A DNA stretch of 64,000 nt. It comes from Desulfotignum sp. (GTDB taxonomy: Bacteria > Desulfobacterota > Desulfobacteria > Desulfobacterales > Desulfobacteraceae). The position numbers were made by a program, and so were the translations under genes. This document shows positions 44,467-54,237 of this stretch, one piece after another; position 1 is the first letter of the stretch, and every line of letters starts with the position of its first letter. A model generated the notes under the pieces. That model was not told the DNA's origin and searched no databases. It saw only the letters and a program-made list of their open reading frames with translations. Location: NCBI GenBank assembly GCA_011390335.1, contig JAABSO010000009.1, positions 1-64,000 on the forward strand, in the 5' to 3' direction.

Positions 44467-45036
44467 ATGAAAAAATCCATTGGCGCAAAAACAATCCTGT
44501 ATCCCGCACCCGTGCTTATTGTGGGAACTTATGACAAAGACGGCAGGCCCAATGCCATGACCGCTGCCTGGGGCGGCATCTGCTGTTCCAGTCCGCCGTG
44601 TGTCACCGTGTCCTTAAGAAAAGCGACCTACAGTTACAACTGTATCGTTGAAAGCCGCGCCTACACACTGAGTATCCCTTCAGAAACATATGTAGCGGCA
44701 GCAGATTACCTGGGCATGGCATCAGGGAAAAATGCGGACAAGTTCAAAACCGCCGGACTGACCCCGGTGAAAAGCGACCAGGTCAATGCCCCCTATGTCA
44801 AAGAATTTCCTTTGGTTCTGGAATGTAAACTTCTGCACACACTGGAGATCGGGCTGCATACCCAGTTTGTTGGTGAAATACTGGATATCAAAGCAGATGA
44901 ATCCATATTAGGGGAAAACGGCCTGCCTGCCATTGAGAAATTAAAGCCCATTATTTATGCCACCGCTGAAAAAGCGTATTTCAGTGTCGGCAACAAAATC
45001 GGTGATGCATTCTCCATTGGCAAACGCCCCAAATAG
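44467..45036 (+). CDS. Flavin reductase-like / flavoredoxin-type FMN-binding protein
   Basis: The family binds FMN in a split-barrel fold, seen from [20 protein letters not shown], the [13 protein letters not shown] stretch and the [11 protein letters not shown] segment. In sulfate reducers flavoredoxin-like members transfer electrons, for instance in thiosulfate metabolism. ATG 44467 with GGAAGG upstream gives 189 residues and is preferred to 44449. It is followed by a YbaK-type gene fragment. A role as NAD(P)H-dependent flavin reductase or as an electron carrier cannot be separated. Confidence 0.85.
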   Translation: MKKSIGAKTILYPAPVLIVGTYDKDGRPNAMTAAWGGICCSSPPCVTVSLRKATYSYNCIVESRAYTLSIPSETYVAAADYLGMASGKNADKFKTAGLTPVKSDQVNAPYVKEFPLVLECKLLHTLEIGLHTQFVGEILDIKADESILGENGLPAIEKLKPIIYATAEKAYFSVGNKIGDAFSIGKRPK

Positions 45037-45087
45037 AAAGATGCTGACCCGCTCATTTTAACACATGCCAGGGACAGGGACTGCCAT

Positions 45088-45183
45088 ATGTCATTGGAAG
45101 CAGGCAAACAATTTTTTTCAGATTTTAAAATGGACCATCGCATCATGGTGCTTGAAACCTCCACCGCAACGGATCGGTTTTAG
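45088..45183 (+). pseudogene. N-terminal fragment of a YbaK/EbsC-type aminoacyl-tRNA deacylase
   Basis: ATG 45088 opens 31 codons whose product (EAGKQFFSDFKMDHRIMVLE, then TSTATDRF) matches the beginning of YbaK/EbsC proteins, including the conserved STAT segment. The stop TAG at 45181 overlaps the end of the leftward PQ-loop gene by 4 bases. Full YbaK-domain proteins are about 150-160 residues, so about four fifths is missing. A rearrangement that placed the PQ-loop gene here would explain it. Confidence 0.55.
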
Positions 45184-45776
45184 ATTCCGGCGTGCAGTTT
45201 CTTTTGGTTCAACACTTTCAAAAAAGTGACTGTCCCACTTGTAACCAGCTGAAATAATGCAAAAACCATGATTGAATAATCATATGCAACCAGAGAATAC
45301 AATCCCCACACAAACCCGTCCGACATGGATAGCACCCATGTTCCAAGAGATAGATCTGTCAGGTCTTCTTCCCTGGCCGCCACATATATCTGAGGGATGT
45401 TGGACACCAGTATGCTGATGGGCAATATGATGCCAAGGCCATCCTCTCTTTTGACAAGAAACGCAATAAGCAAAGCAAAAAACCAGACCGGGGCAATTCG
45501 AAATTCTGTGACCCTGCGCCCAAATCTCAGGGCAGATAGCGTGATCACTAAAAAGACGGCAGCAGATGAGCCGGTGGCAAGCGCCACATAGGGCTGTTGC
45601 GTCAAAAAACCGTATATGGCCCAACCAGAGCTGACAATGGCACTTGTCAAAGCGGTGTCAACGGAAACCCCCATCGCTTGTTTTGAACGTAATAGTCTGA
45701 GCAATTGCGGCAGGGCACGGACAAGCCCGATGATAGTTCCGGCCAGGCCCAGAATGACAGTGATATTCATTTTCAT
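45180..45776 (-). CDS. PQ-loop (SWEET-like) membrane protein
   Basis: A 198-residue membrane protein with seven predicted hydrophobic segments and two PQ-loop repeats: RALPQLLRLLRSKQ near residue 20 and SNIPQIYVAAREED near 126. This arrangement (3+1+3) matches SWEET-like transporters, unlike the single-repeat SemiSWEETs usual in bacteria. The internal ATG 45770 has a better-spaced AAGG than ATG 45776. Substrate unknown; a sugar or amino acid is likely for the fold. Confidence 0.8.
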   Translation of the reverse strand: MKMNITVILGLAGTIIGLVRALPQLLRLLRSKQAMGVSVDTALTSAIVSSGWAIYGFLTQQPYVALATGSSAAVFLVITLSALRFGRRVTEFRIAPVWFFALLIAFLVKREDGLGIILPISILVSNIPQIYVAAREEDLTDLSLGTWVLSMSDGFVWGLYSLVAYDYSIMVFALFQLVTSGTVTFLKVLNQKKLHAGI

Positions 45777-46096
45777 GCCTTTTATTTAAAACAGGGTGAA
45801 TGCAAACACACCATTTTTCAATCGCGCTATCGAATTAAAGATAGCCTGATTTTGTGTCTGAAAACGCACGTTAATCCATTTTTTCATATACGTCCAACGA
45901 TAAATAATGATATATGCAATCTAAAAACAAGATTGAAATATGAGCAACAATGGATTTATATAAACCAGATAGCTGTTGAACACCCATATGGTTAAACCTG
46001 CCTCTATCAAAGAAATCACCAGTGCCGAAGCCATCAAAAAATATGGTAAAAAGGGTATCGGTTTGACAACTGCATACCCATAAAGGAGCTTTTTAT
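45777..46096. other. Intergenic region with a 31-codon open frame
   Basis: AT-rich DNA upstream of the MFS gene. A short frame, 45988-46083 (MVKPASIKEITSAEAIKKYG and 11 more residues), looks coding in composition and stops 13 bases before the MFS start, but it has no Shine-Dalgarno. It could be a leader peptide or another gene stump. Confidence 0.3.
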
Positions 46097-47413
46097 ATGA
46101 AACAGCACGCTGTCAATGCTTCCAACCCGCAGGATTTCCGGTTTGAACTGGCCAGGTGGTCCATATTCGCCATTCTCATCCTCACCTATATCCTGGTGTA
46201 TTTTCACCGCATGGCACCGGGGGTGGTGTCGGAATTTCTCATGGCGGACTTCGGCATCAGCGGCGCCCGTTTAGGGTCTCTGGCCGCCATCTATTTTGCC
46301 GTGTATGCCGTGATGCAGATCCCGTCCGGCGTGATCGCCGACACCCTGGGGACACGGACATCCATCATCTTCGGAAACCTGGTGGCCGGCACCGGATCGA
46401 TTGTTTTCGGCCTGGCTCCCGGGTTTGAAATGGCGCTTGCCGGCCGTTTTCTGGTGGGGCTCGGGGTGTCTGTGGTTTTTATTTCCATCATGAAAAACAA
46501 CGCGGTGTGGTTCCATGAAAAGGTGTTCGGCATCATGAGCGGGCTCACCCTTTTTTTTGGCAATCTCGGGGCGGTCCTGGCGGCCGGCCCCCTGTCCCAG
46601 GTCTTGACGATTTTTCAGTGGCGCACGGTTTTTACAGGGATCGGAGGCCTTTCCCTATGCCTGGCCCTGGCCGGATTTTTAATGGTCAGAAACAAACCGC
46701 AGGATATGGGGTTTGTTCCGCCCAACACCTATGCCGGCCACTTTGAAATTCACAACAGCCACTGGGTGACCAATCTGAAAAGTGTGGCCATGACCCTGCG
46801 GGTCTGGCCCGGATTCTGGGTCCAGCTGGGAATGATCGGCAGCAGCTATTCCTTTATGGGGCTCTGGGGGATCCGCTATCTGCAGGATGTCCATCTTATG
46901 AACCGGGCCGGTGCCGCCAACCTCATAACAGCCCAGCTGCTCAGCTTCGCCCTGGGCGCCCTGTTCTGGGGATGGATCTCCGACAGAATTGGTAAAAGAA
47001 AGCCGTTTCTGGTTTCAGCCGCAGCCGCCTATCTGCTGTCCTGGCTCATGCTGATATACCTGTCCTGGACCACCGGAATCACCGGGTATATCATTTTTAT
47101 TTTTATGGGATTTGCCGCATCCGGGTTTGTCATCACATTTGCCGCAGCCAAGGAGATTGTCCATCCGCACCTGTCCGGCATGGGGGTCAGCGTGGTCAAC
47201 ACCGGCTGCTTCGTCGGCACGGCCCTGGCCCAGCCGCTGGTGGGCTACATAGCGGATCTGACCTGGGACGGCACCATGGCAGCCGGGGTCCGGATTTACA
47301 GTGCCGCCGACTATCAGAACGGCTTCATCGCCATGATCCTGTTTTCCATTCTGGCCCTGGCCGCCGCATTCAGGGTCAGGGAAACCTATTGCCGCAACAG
47401 CTTTAAAGAATGA
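46097..47413 (+). CDS. Major facilitator superfamily transporter
   Basis: A 438-residue inner-membrane protein with 12 predicted transmembrane segments. Conserved features are YFHRMAPGVVSEFL in the first loop, GVIADTLGTRT between TM2 and TM3, and GWISDRIGKRKPFLV in the second half. AAAGGAG precedes ATG 46097. It is unrelated in detail to the MFS gene at 42979. No adjacent enzyme indicates the substrate; it resembles the ACS/sugar-phosphate-like branch by eye. Confidence 0.85.
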   Translation: MKQHAVNASNPQDFRFELARWSIFAILILTYILVYFHRMAPGVVSEFLMADFGISGARLGSLAAIYFAVYAVMQIPSGVIADTLGTRTSIIFGNLVAGTGSIVFGLAPGFEMALAGRFLVGLGVSVVFISIMKNNAVWFHEKVFGIMSGLTLFFGNLGAVLAAGPLSQVLTIFQWRTVFTGIGGLSLCLALAGFLMVRNKPQDMGFVPPNTYAGHFEIHNSHWVTNLKSVAMTLRVWPGFWVQLGMIGSSYSFMGLWGIRYLQDVHLMNRAGAANLITAQLLSFALGALFWGWISDRIGKRKPFLVSAAAAYLLSWLMLIYLSWTTGITGYIIFIFMGFAASGFVITFAAAKEIVHPHLSGMGVSVVNTGCFVGTALAQPLVGYIADLTWDGTMAAGVRIYSAADYQNGFIAMILFSILALAAAFRVRETYCRNSFKE

Positions 47414-47530
47414 AAATTCTGGTTGACCACATGGCAGAAATAAGAGAAGCTTTTTGCAGGGTGACATGAACCGCCATCCTGCAAAAGGGTTTCAATCCCA
47501 GTTTATTAATCTTTATACAAGGAGCAGAAC

Positions 47531-47890
47531 ATGACAAACAACGTTGTCATTGCACTATCCTGCGGCACCAACGATACCAACCGCGCCACCCGGGCCATCC
47601 ACCTGGCCACCATCGCCCACAAAGAGGGAAAGAACACCAGCCTGTTTTTACTGGATGAAGGGGTGTATCTGGCCAAACAGGGCATCATCACCCATGTCCG
47701 GGCAGCCACCGGGGATGTGGCCGATGATCTTCTGGCCTATCTTCAGGCCCATGAGGTCCCGATCCTGGTGTGCACGCCTTGTGCCGCTGCCCGGCAGATC
47801 AAGGAAGAAGATCTGATCGAAGGGGCCCGCATGGCCTCGGCTGCAGAATTCATAAATATGTCCTGTGATGCGGCGGTGATCAGCTTATAA
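47531..47890 (+). CDS. DsrE-family protein
   Basis: DsrE/DsrF-like proteins have a Rossmann-like fold and often handle persulfide sulfur. The 119-residue product starts VVIALSCGTNDTNRATRAIH and has VCTPCAAARQIKEEDL, with two cysteines of which the second is at the family's usual active position. AAGGAGCAG is before ATG 47531. It lies between a transporter and a convergent permease. It is not linked here to dsrAB, so a direct role in dissimilatory sulfite reduction is not implied. Confidence 0.82.
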   Translation: MTNNVVIALSCGTNDTNRATRAIHLATIAHKEGKNTSLFLLDEGVYLAKQGIITHVRAATGDVADDLLAYLQAHEVPILVCTPCAAARQIKEEDLIEGARMASAAEFINMSCDAAVISL

Positions 47891-47993
47891 TAAAACACCG
47901 GCCAGCATGCTGACACCTGACTTTGGATGGTACTTCCGGCTGCCGCAGTATCTTTCGTTCCGCAGCATTTCTGAAACACGGCGGAGCTGAATT

Positions 47994-48896
47994 TCACAAT
48001 GGTTTTGCCGGCACCGGTTCATGTCTTGATCCCAGGCTGTTTAAAAGAATCGCCCCTGAGACAATACAGCCGCCGACAACTGTCAACATGCTGGGCACTT
48101 CATTGATACCGAAGACGGGCAGATAGACCCAGATGACCCCGCCAACAACCTCGAAAAGGGACAGCAGGTTCAGTTCCGCTGCTGGAAAATATCCGGCCCC
48201 CAGGGAGAACAGAATCAACCCGACACCCACCAGGGACCCGTGAACCATGCTCAGCAGAATGTTCCGGCCGGGCATCATCATGGAGTCGCCTTGAACCTGC
48301 ATGACAGCGGCGGTAATGACGGCACAAAGGATACCGGCCAACGCGACGGTGGCAAACTGGGGGATTTCCTTGCGCATCCGCAAAGAGATCGAAAAAGTGG
48401 CAAACCCGCAAGCTGAAGCAAATCCGGTGACTATTCCCAGCAGACTGCCCGCTTCCAGTCCTTCAATCACCATCACTCCGATTCCGATAAAAGCGATGCC
48501 CATGGAAACCCAGGTAATGGGGCGAAGCGTTTCCTTAAGAATGACAATCCCCATGAATGCGGCAATAAAAGGGATAGTTGAAAACAGAAACAATGTATTG
48601 GCGGCGGTGGTCAACGTGATGGACCAGATAAAAAAAATAAACGCACCCACCAGGCCCAGTGCACCGACAATCCCGGACAGCCCGATTTTCTGAAAATTCT
48701 CGACAAACCGGTGCCGGTCTCTGACCATCAGATAGATGCATAAAATCCCGGCCACCGTCAGGCCCCTGAAAAACAGATACTGCCAGCGGTAGTCCTGGGG
48801 ATCAACCATGTACCGGATGGTCAGGGCGCCGAATGACCACAGGGTTCCTGCGGTCAACACGGCAAACAATGCTTTTGAATGACCCATTGCTGCCAT
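47994..48896 (-). CDS. EamA-type (DMT) permease
   Basis: A ten-transmembrane drug/metabolite transporter of about 300 residues with two EamA repeats. The first begins near GTLWSFGALTIRYM; the second near GSLLGIVTGFASACGFATF. The start at ATG 48896 follows AAAGGA and begins just before the first helix; ATG 48968 would add 24 polar residues. The substrate cannot be told. It converges with the dsrE-like gene. Confidence 0.82.
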   Translation of the reverse strand: MAAMGHSKALFAVLTAGTLWSFGALTIRYMVDPQDYRWQYLFFRGLTVAGILCIYLMVRDRHRFVENFQKIGLSGIVGALGLVGAFIFFIWSITLTTAANTLFLFSTIPFIAAFMGIVILKETLRPITWVSMGIAFIGIGVMVIEGLEAGSLLGIVTGFASACGFATFSISLRMRKEIPQFATVALAGILCAVITAAVMQVQGDSMMMPGRNILLSMVHGSLVGVGLILFSLGAGYFPAAELNLLSLFEVVGGVIWVYLPVFGINEVPSMLTVVGGCIVSGAILLNSLGSRHEPVPAKPL

Positions 48897-49032
48897 TGCT
48901 GTTCCTTTCCATTCCCCTTCAGGGGGGTTATTTCCTGTCGGTCGATGATTCACCATGTATTTTCGCAAAAACTAACAACGGGTATATTAGGCGATCCATT
49001 CCAATCACTCAAGGATAATTATTGTGAAAATC

Positions 49033-49060
49033 TTGACAGTTTGCTTATAATCAGTAAAAT
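49033..49060 (+). promoter_or_regulatory. Sigma-70-type promoter of tRNA-Ser
   Basis: TTGACA (49033-49038), a 16-base spacer and TAAAAT (49055-49060). A start of transcription near 49067 would place the mature tRNA 5' end about 26 bases downstream. Confidence 0.7.
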
Positions 49061-49092
49061 ATATTTCCTGCTGGACGACGCGCCGTTGATTC

Positions 49093-49185
49093 GGAGAGGT
49101 GGCCGAGTGGCTGAAGGCCCTGCTCTCGAAAAGCAGTATCCCGGCCAAACCGGGATCGTGGGTTCAAATCCCACCCTCTCCGCCA
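49093..49185 (+). tRNA. tRNA-Ser (anticodon CGA)
   Basis: The acceptor stem GGAGAGG (49093-49099) pairs with CCTCTCC (49175-49181), followed by discriminator G and an encoded CCA (49183-49185). The anticodon loop CTCGAAA gives anticodon CGA, reading UCG. A long variable arm (CCCGG ... CCGGG) and the GGTTCAAATCC T-arm complete a class II tRNA of 93 nt. The T-loop region is a common integration site, but I saw no second copy of the 3' end within the window. Confidence 0.97.
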
Positions 49186-49335
49186 TAGTAACAATAAATG
49201 CTGGTCAGAAGCCGTCCGGAATGCCTGTCAATATTGAATTTTTATTGTCTCCATTGTTGACTTTTTTGGCATCAAGCTGATACATGAATACATGTAACCA
49301 CGACTCAAGCAAACAACCTGAGAGCACGGTATTTG

Positions 49336-50172
49336 ATGCAGCCACACAAAGATTATATCACAGATCTTGAAAATGCGTTGGCAAGCAACGATGCGCTTCC
49401 TGTTTTAAACCCAAACGCCATGAAAATACAGCAGGAAGCCACAAGGAAAGATCCCCATTTCTCTTTATTGGCAAGCCTTATCCGTAAGGACCCGGCCATG
49501 ACCAGCCAGGTTTTAAAGGTTGCCAACGCCCCCTATTACCGGGGAAGAGAAGTAGCCCGAACCCTCATGGATGCCCTGACACGGCTGGGTCAAGATGAAA
49601 TTGTCAATATTATAATGGCCCTGATATACCAGCAGCACTTCCGGTCAAAACATCCGGTGATACAGCCATTACAAAAACAATTGTGGCATCACTGTGTCAA
49701 TTGCGCCATCGGCACTTTATGGACTGCCAGGCATCTTGGCTTCAAGGAGTTGGTTCCACAGGCATTCATTGCCGGGCTGCTGCATGATATGGGGAAACTG
49801 CACATCCTGTCCGTGCTGGAGCATATCCTGACCGCTTCCGGGGAAAACATACAATTTCTTTCTCCCGAAATTGACAATATTCTTGATACACAACATACCT
49901 CCCTGGGACACAGGCTTCTTACCCAGTGGCGTCTGCCCAGGCAATACCGAACCATTGCACGGGATCACCACAGCAAGCCCTTTGATATGTCAGACAAGCT
50001 CCTGGTCATCGTAAGGCTTGTAAATGCGCTGTGTAACAGCATAGAGCAAAATGGAACAGGATCTGATCATACGGAAATACTGGAAATGCCTGAAGCGCGG
50101 ATAATTACTCTGACAGAGCCTGAAATTCATGAGCTGGAAATGGCCATACAGAGTGATATTGCCTTAAGATAG
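49336..50172 (+). CDS. HDOD domain protein
   Basis: The HDOD fold covers about residues 15-215: FSLLASLIRKDPAMTSQVLK, LGQDEIVNIIMA, and the AGLLHDMGKL motif that retains an HD pair, unlike many HDOD proteins. The start is ATG 49336, with only a weak Shine-Dalgarno; TTG 49333 is adjacent. HDOD proteins are signalling scaffolds or regulators. It sits next to the tRNA and opens the signalling block, with nothing else between it and the first hybrid kinase except 490 AT-rich bases. Confidence 0.85.
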   Translation: MQPHKDYITDLENALASNDALPVLNPNAMKIQQEATRKDPHFSLLASLIRKDPAMTSQVLKVANAPYYRGREVARTLMDALTRLGQDEIVNIIMALIYQQHFRSKHPVIQPLQKQLWHHCVNCAIGTLWTARHLGFKELVPQAFIAGLLHDMGKLHILSVLEHILTASGENIQFLSPEIDNILDTQHTSLGHRLLTQWRLPRQYRTIARDHHSKPFDMSDKLLVIVRLVNALCNSIEQNGTGSDHTEILEMPEARIITLTEPEIHELEMAIQSDIALR

Positions 50173-50664
50173 ACCAAAAGCCAGCGCACAACCTGAGAAG
50201 CGGGCTGGGCAATGTTTATAGCAGCTGAACAAATTTGAGAACATATCAGGATAAACAACTGCGCTGTTTTAGGAGATCTGGATGGCTGCATATTGGAAAT
50301 GGGGGTTTTATGTCTGGACTTCCAGAAAAGTTTGTGAAATATAATATTGGAGTTTTTATGGATACCTTGAGTATCATTAACATTTAGGAGAGTCATGTAT
50401 TGTTGCAATTATGTTGATTTTTGAATAGACAAAAATGTGAGTAGGATTGGCATTTATATACCTGCCTTCAGTGAAAAGGCAGACTGGTGATGTCTCATTT
50501 TATTAGTGTGATCTTTGAATTTACTCATTTTACAGAAAGTTGTGTACACTATTTTTTTGTTTGATCAGGTTAATTTTTTTAATAGTATTGTTGATATGAT
50601 TTCGTATTGACCAAAAAATTATTAGTCCCCAAAACAGGGAAGAACAGACTCACCATATAAAAAG
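50173..50664. other. AT-rich intergenic region
   Basis: About 490 bases with no convincing gene. A marked fall in G+C starts here and continues through most of the signalling block. It should contain the promoter of the kinase at 50665, but no clear -35/-10 pair stands out. Confidence 0.45.
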
Positions 50665-53600
50665 ATGTTTATTAAAAAAAAGATAAGTATTTCCAATATT
50701 TTTTTCTTATACATGATTTTAATAGCGACACTCTCAAGCTTCGCCATTGGTCTTTTATGGATAAAACATGAACATCAGGATTTTAAAAGACAGTCAGAAA
50801 TATTAAAGGCGAATTACATTGAATTGCATAAACAAGAAATAAAAGATGCAGTTGAAAATGTTGCCAATTATGTCAACTACAAAACGTTACTAACAGAAAA
50901 ACTTTTGAAACAAACCATCAGGCAAAGGGTGTATGAAGCTTATGGTATTGCTGAAAATATCTATCAACATAATTTAGGCAAATTTTCAGATGAACAAATT
51001 ATTGCATCTATTAAACAAGCTCTGAGGCCCGTCCGCTTTTTTGACAATAGAAATTATTATTTTATAGATGACCTTGAAGGCAATTCGATACTTTTCCCGC
51101 CAAATACTTCATTTGAAGGTAATAACCTTATGCACATCAAAAATAAGGAGGGCGTTCGACCCTTTCCAGATATTATTAAATTAGTCAAAAATCAGGGGGA
51201 GGGATATTATATTTATAACTGGGTAAAGTATACAGAAGGTAAGATTCCCACTGACAAAGAATATCCGAAAATTACTTTTTTTAAGCTGTTTGAACCTTAT
51301 AACTGGTTTATTGCAGTTGGTGAGTATCTGGATTATATCGAGGATGATGTCAAGAAGGAAATCCTGGAAAGAGTATCGTTGATTAAAGTCAAAAGTGGTG
51401 AATATGTAAGAGTCCATTCTTATGATGGCCTCAAACTGGTATCTGACGGAAAGGTGCATATCAAACCGGTCAATGAGCAAGAAAATCCTTTAACTCAAGA
51501 ACAAAAAAAAGCGGCCCAATCACAACAGGGTGGTTTTATTTTTTATGACATGGCGGATAAGGGAAAAAATACTATGCGGCCCAGAGTTTTATTTGCACAA
51601 AATCTCTCCGGCCAAGAATGGGTAATAAGTGCTGCTACCTATATTGATGAGGTTAATGAAGTTATCGAGGAGAAAAGATCTATTTTAAAGGCAGATGCAA
51701 AAAGAAACATAATCAAAGTTGTGTCAATAATATTAGGCTTTTGGTTCTTTGCATTAATTCTGGCAAGATATATTTCATTCAAATCAAAATCCAGCTTTAA
51801 ATCCTTTACACATTTCTTTCAAAAGGCTTCAACAGAAGCTATCCATATCGATCCGAACAGTCTTCATTTTTCTGAATTCTCCGAATTGGCAATATCTGGA
51901 AATCAAATGATTGAAGACCGTCAAAAAGCCCAACAAATGCTTAAAAAAAGTGAACTTCGTTTCAGGCAGATAGCAGAAAATATCAAGGAAGTGTTCTGGA
52001 TTGTATCACCTGACTATGAAGAAGTTATTTACATTAGCCCTGCGTATGAAGTTGTCTGGGGAAAATCATGTGAAAACCTTTACAAAAATCCAAAAAGTTG
52101 GCTGGTTTCCGTTGTCTCTGAAGATGTACAAAAAATAAATGATTTTTTGGATAAGATGTCTTTGATTGAAATGTCGGAAATTGTATTTCCGGAATTTAGA
52201 ATCTTAAGACCTGACGGTACTAAACGCTGGATTTCTGCTCGTGCTTTTCCGGTATTAAATGAAGATGGAGAAATATATAGACTTGTCGGCATTGCTGAAG
52301 ATATTACTGAGCGCAAACGGGCCGAAGAGGTGCTTGAAAAGCGTGTTATCGCATTAACCCGGCCTCTGGATGACCCGGAAGGAATCACTTTCGAAGAGGT
52401 CTTCAATATCGATGATATTCAGCGTCTTCAGGACCAGTTCGCTGACGCAACAGGGGTGGCCTCTGTTATCACCAATATTGATGGTACGCCCATAACCAGG
52501 CCGAGCAACTTCTGTCGTTTGTGCCATGATATCATTCGTAAAACCGAAAAAGGCCTTGCCAATTGTTTCAAGTCGGACGCCGAGTTGGGAAAAATGAATC
52601 CTAAAGGGCCGGCGATTCAACCCTGTCTTAGTGGCGGACTTTGGGATGCCGGTGCTGGAATCTCCGTCGGCGGGAGGCACATTGCCAACTGGCTGATCGG
52701 CCAGGTCCGCGACGAGACACAAACAGATGAGAAGATGAAGGTTTATGCAAAACAAATTGGAGCCGACGAGGAATCTGTTATTGAGGCCTTTCACAAGGTG
52801 CCTGCCATATCGCACGAGAAATTTGGGAAGGTCGCCCAAGTGCTTTTCACTTTGGCCAACCAACTATCCGACAGCGCCTACCGGAATGTGCAGCAAGCCC
52901 GGTTTATCAATGAGAGAAAACGAGCAGAAGAGGAAAAAGAAAAATTAGGGACACAGCTTCGCCAAGCCCAGAAGATGGAGTCCGTGGGGCGTCTGGCGGG
53001 CGGTGTGGCCCATGATTTCAACAACATGCTGGGGGTTATACTGGGACATACGGAACTGGCATTGTTGCAGGCAGATGAAAAGCATGATCTGTATTCCGAC
53101 TTGAAAGAAATACAAACCGCAGCAACGCGTTCAGCGGATATCACAAAGCAGCTGCTGGCTTTTGCCAGAAAACAGACTATTTCTCCCAGACAACTGGATT
53201 TAAATAATACGGTGGAGAGTATGTTGAATTTGCTGCGCCGGCTCATCGGGGAAAACATCGACCTGGTATGGCAGCCGGCTGCCTATATCTGCCCGGTTAA
53301 AATGGACCCCTCCCAGATCGACCAGATCCTTGCCAACCTCTGTATAAATGCACGGGATGCCATTTCCGGTGTGGGCAAACTCACCATAGAAACCAACAGA
53401 AAAACATTTGATGAGGAATACTGCAAAGAACATTCCGGTTTTGCCCCTGGCGATTTTGTTGTGCTGGCAGTCAGTGATAACGGCTGCGGCATGGACAAAG
53501 AAATATTGGACAATCTGTTCGAACCATTCTTCACTACCAAGGATGTGGGCAAAGGTACTGGTTTAGGGCTTGCTACAGTATATGGCATCGTCAAACAGAA

Positions 53601-54114
53601 CAACGGTTTTATAAATGTATACAGTGAACCCGGTCAAGGTTCCACATTTAAAATTTACCTGCCCCGGTTGGTTGCCGAAGAAGACACCGACAAGGCAATT
53701 CCTGAGAAAAGGGCAGCTGCCGGAGGGACTGAAAGCATTCTGCTGGTGGAAGATGAACCTACCATTCTCAGGATGACCCGCATGATGCTGGAAAGGAAAG
53801 GGTATTCAGTTTTATCTGCGGCCACACCGATAGAGGCCATGGAAAAGGCCAAAGAACATTCCGGTTCCATTGATCTGCTCATGAGTGATGTGGTCATGCC
53901 GGTGATGAACGGCCGTGACCTGGCTGAAAAAATCATCGCTCTTTATCCTGACATCAAACTACTGTTCATGTCCGGATACACCGAAGATATCATCGCCCAT
54001 CAAGGGGTTCTGGATGATGGGGTGGCATTTATTCAGAAGCCGTTTTCTCTGGCGGATATGACAGAAAAGGTGCGGAATGTTCTGGATAACGCCTCGGGTA
54101 AAAATCAGGGATGA
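50665..54114 (+). CDS. Hybrid histidine kinase: Cache-TM-PAS-PocR-HK-receiver
   Basis: An inner-membrane sensor of 1149 aa. TM1 is about residues 10-30 and TM2 about 352-370. Between them is a periplasmic double Cache-like sensor, including the [16 protein letters not shown] and [12 protein letters not shown] segments. A PAS domain follows (about 430-550), then a PocR ligand-binding domain (about 575-725, [20 protein letters not shown]). The kinase has H783 in VAHDFNN, an N-box and the G-boxes (GTGLGLATV). A C-terminal receiver has the phospho-acceptor D1075 in LLMSDVVMP. Up to about 52330 the DNA is AT-rich; the PocR-to-receiver part is clearly GC-richer, so the gene looks like a join of two sources. 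Its HK part is close to that of the decayed kinase at 40698. Confidence 0.9.
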   Translation: MFIKKKISISNIFFLYMILIATLSSFAIGLLWIKHEHQDFKRQSEILKANYIELHKQEIKDAVENVANYVNYKTLLTEKLLKQTIRQRVYEAYGIAENIYQHNLGKFSDEQIIASIKQALRPVRFFDNRNYYFIDDLEGNSILFPPNTSFEGNNLMHIKNKEGVRPFPDIIKLVKNQGEGYYIYNWVKYTEGKIPTDKEYPKITFFKLFEPYNWFIAVGEYLDYIEDDVKKEILERVSLIKVKSGEYVRVHSYDGLKLVSDGKVHIKPVNEQENPLTQEQKKAAQSQQGGFIFYDMADKGKNTMRPRVLFAQNLSGQEWVISAATYIDEVNEVIEEKRSILKADAKRNIIKVVSIILGFWFFALILARYISFKSKSSFKSFTHFFQKASTEAIHIDPNSLHFSEFSELAISGNQMIEDRQKAQQMLKKSELRFRQIAENIKEVFWIVSPDYEEVIYISPAYEVVWGKSCENLYKNPKSWLVSVVSEDVQKINDFLDKMSLIEMSEIVFPEFRILRPDGTKRWISARAFPVLNEDGEIYRLVGIAEDITERKRAEEVLEKRVIALTRPLDDPEGITFEEVFNIDDIQRLQDQFADATGVASVITNIDGTPITRPSNFCRLCHDIIRKTEKGLANCFKSDAELGKMNPKGPAIQPCLSGGLWDAGAGISVGGRHIANWLIGQVRDETQTDEKMKVYAKQIGADEESVIEAFHKVPAISHEKFGKVAQVLFTLANQLSDSAYRNVQQARFINERKRAEEEKEKLGTQLRQAQKMESVGRLAGGVAHDFNNMLGVILGHTELALLQADEKHDLYSDLKEIQTAATRSADITKQLLAFARKQTISPRQLDLNNTVESMLNLLRRLIGENIDLVWQPAAYICPVKMDPSQIDQILANLCINARDAISGVGKLTIETNRKTFDEEYCKEHSGFAPGDFVVLAVSDNGCGMDKEILDNLFEPFFTTKDVGKGTGLGLATVYGIVKQNNGFINVYSEPGQGSTFKIYLPRLVAEEDTDKAIPEKRAAAGGTESILLVEDEPTILRMTRMMLERKGYSVLSAATPIEAMEKAKEHSGSIDLLMSDVVMPVMNGRDLAEKIIALYPDIKLLFMSGYTEDIIAHQGVLDDGVAFIQKPFSLADMTEKVRNVLDNASGKNQG

Positions 54115-54237
54115 TTGAAATCAAAAATCATCCGATATCGGAAATTTCCGATTAACTTTTGCTTTATTAGGTTGAATAGCATTCAAAACTGCATTATACA
54201 CAGGCCACTATATAAACTTGTTGCCTAAGGAGCAAGA

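Noticed and set aside
44217-44480. 87-codon leftward open frame between the MFS and flavin-reductase genes
   Set aside because: No ribosome binding site or recognised family; it overlaps the Shine-Dalgarno and start region of the flavin reductase-like gene.
49093-49185. tRNA-Ser as a demonstrated island attachment site
   Set aside because: No direct repeat of the tRNA 3' end and no integrase gene were seen in the window, so the idea stays only as a test.
48879-49280. 133-codon rightward open frame spanning the tRNA-Ser gene
   Set aside because: It reads straight through the tRNA and its promoter and shows no protein family.
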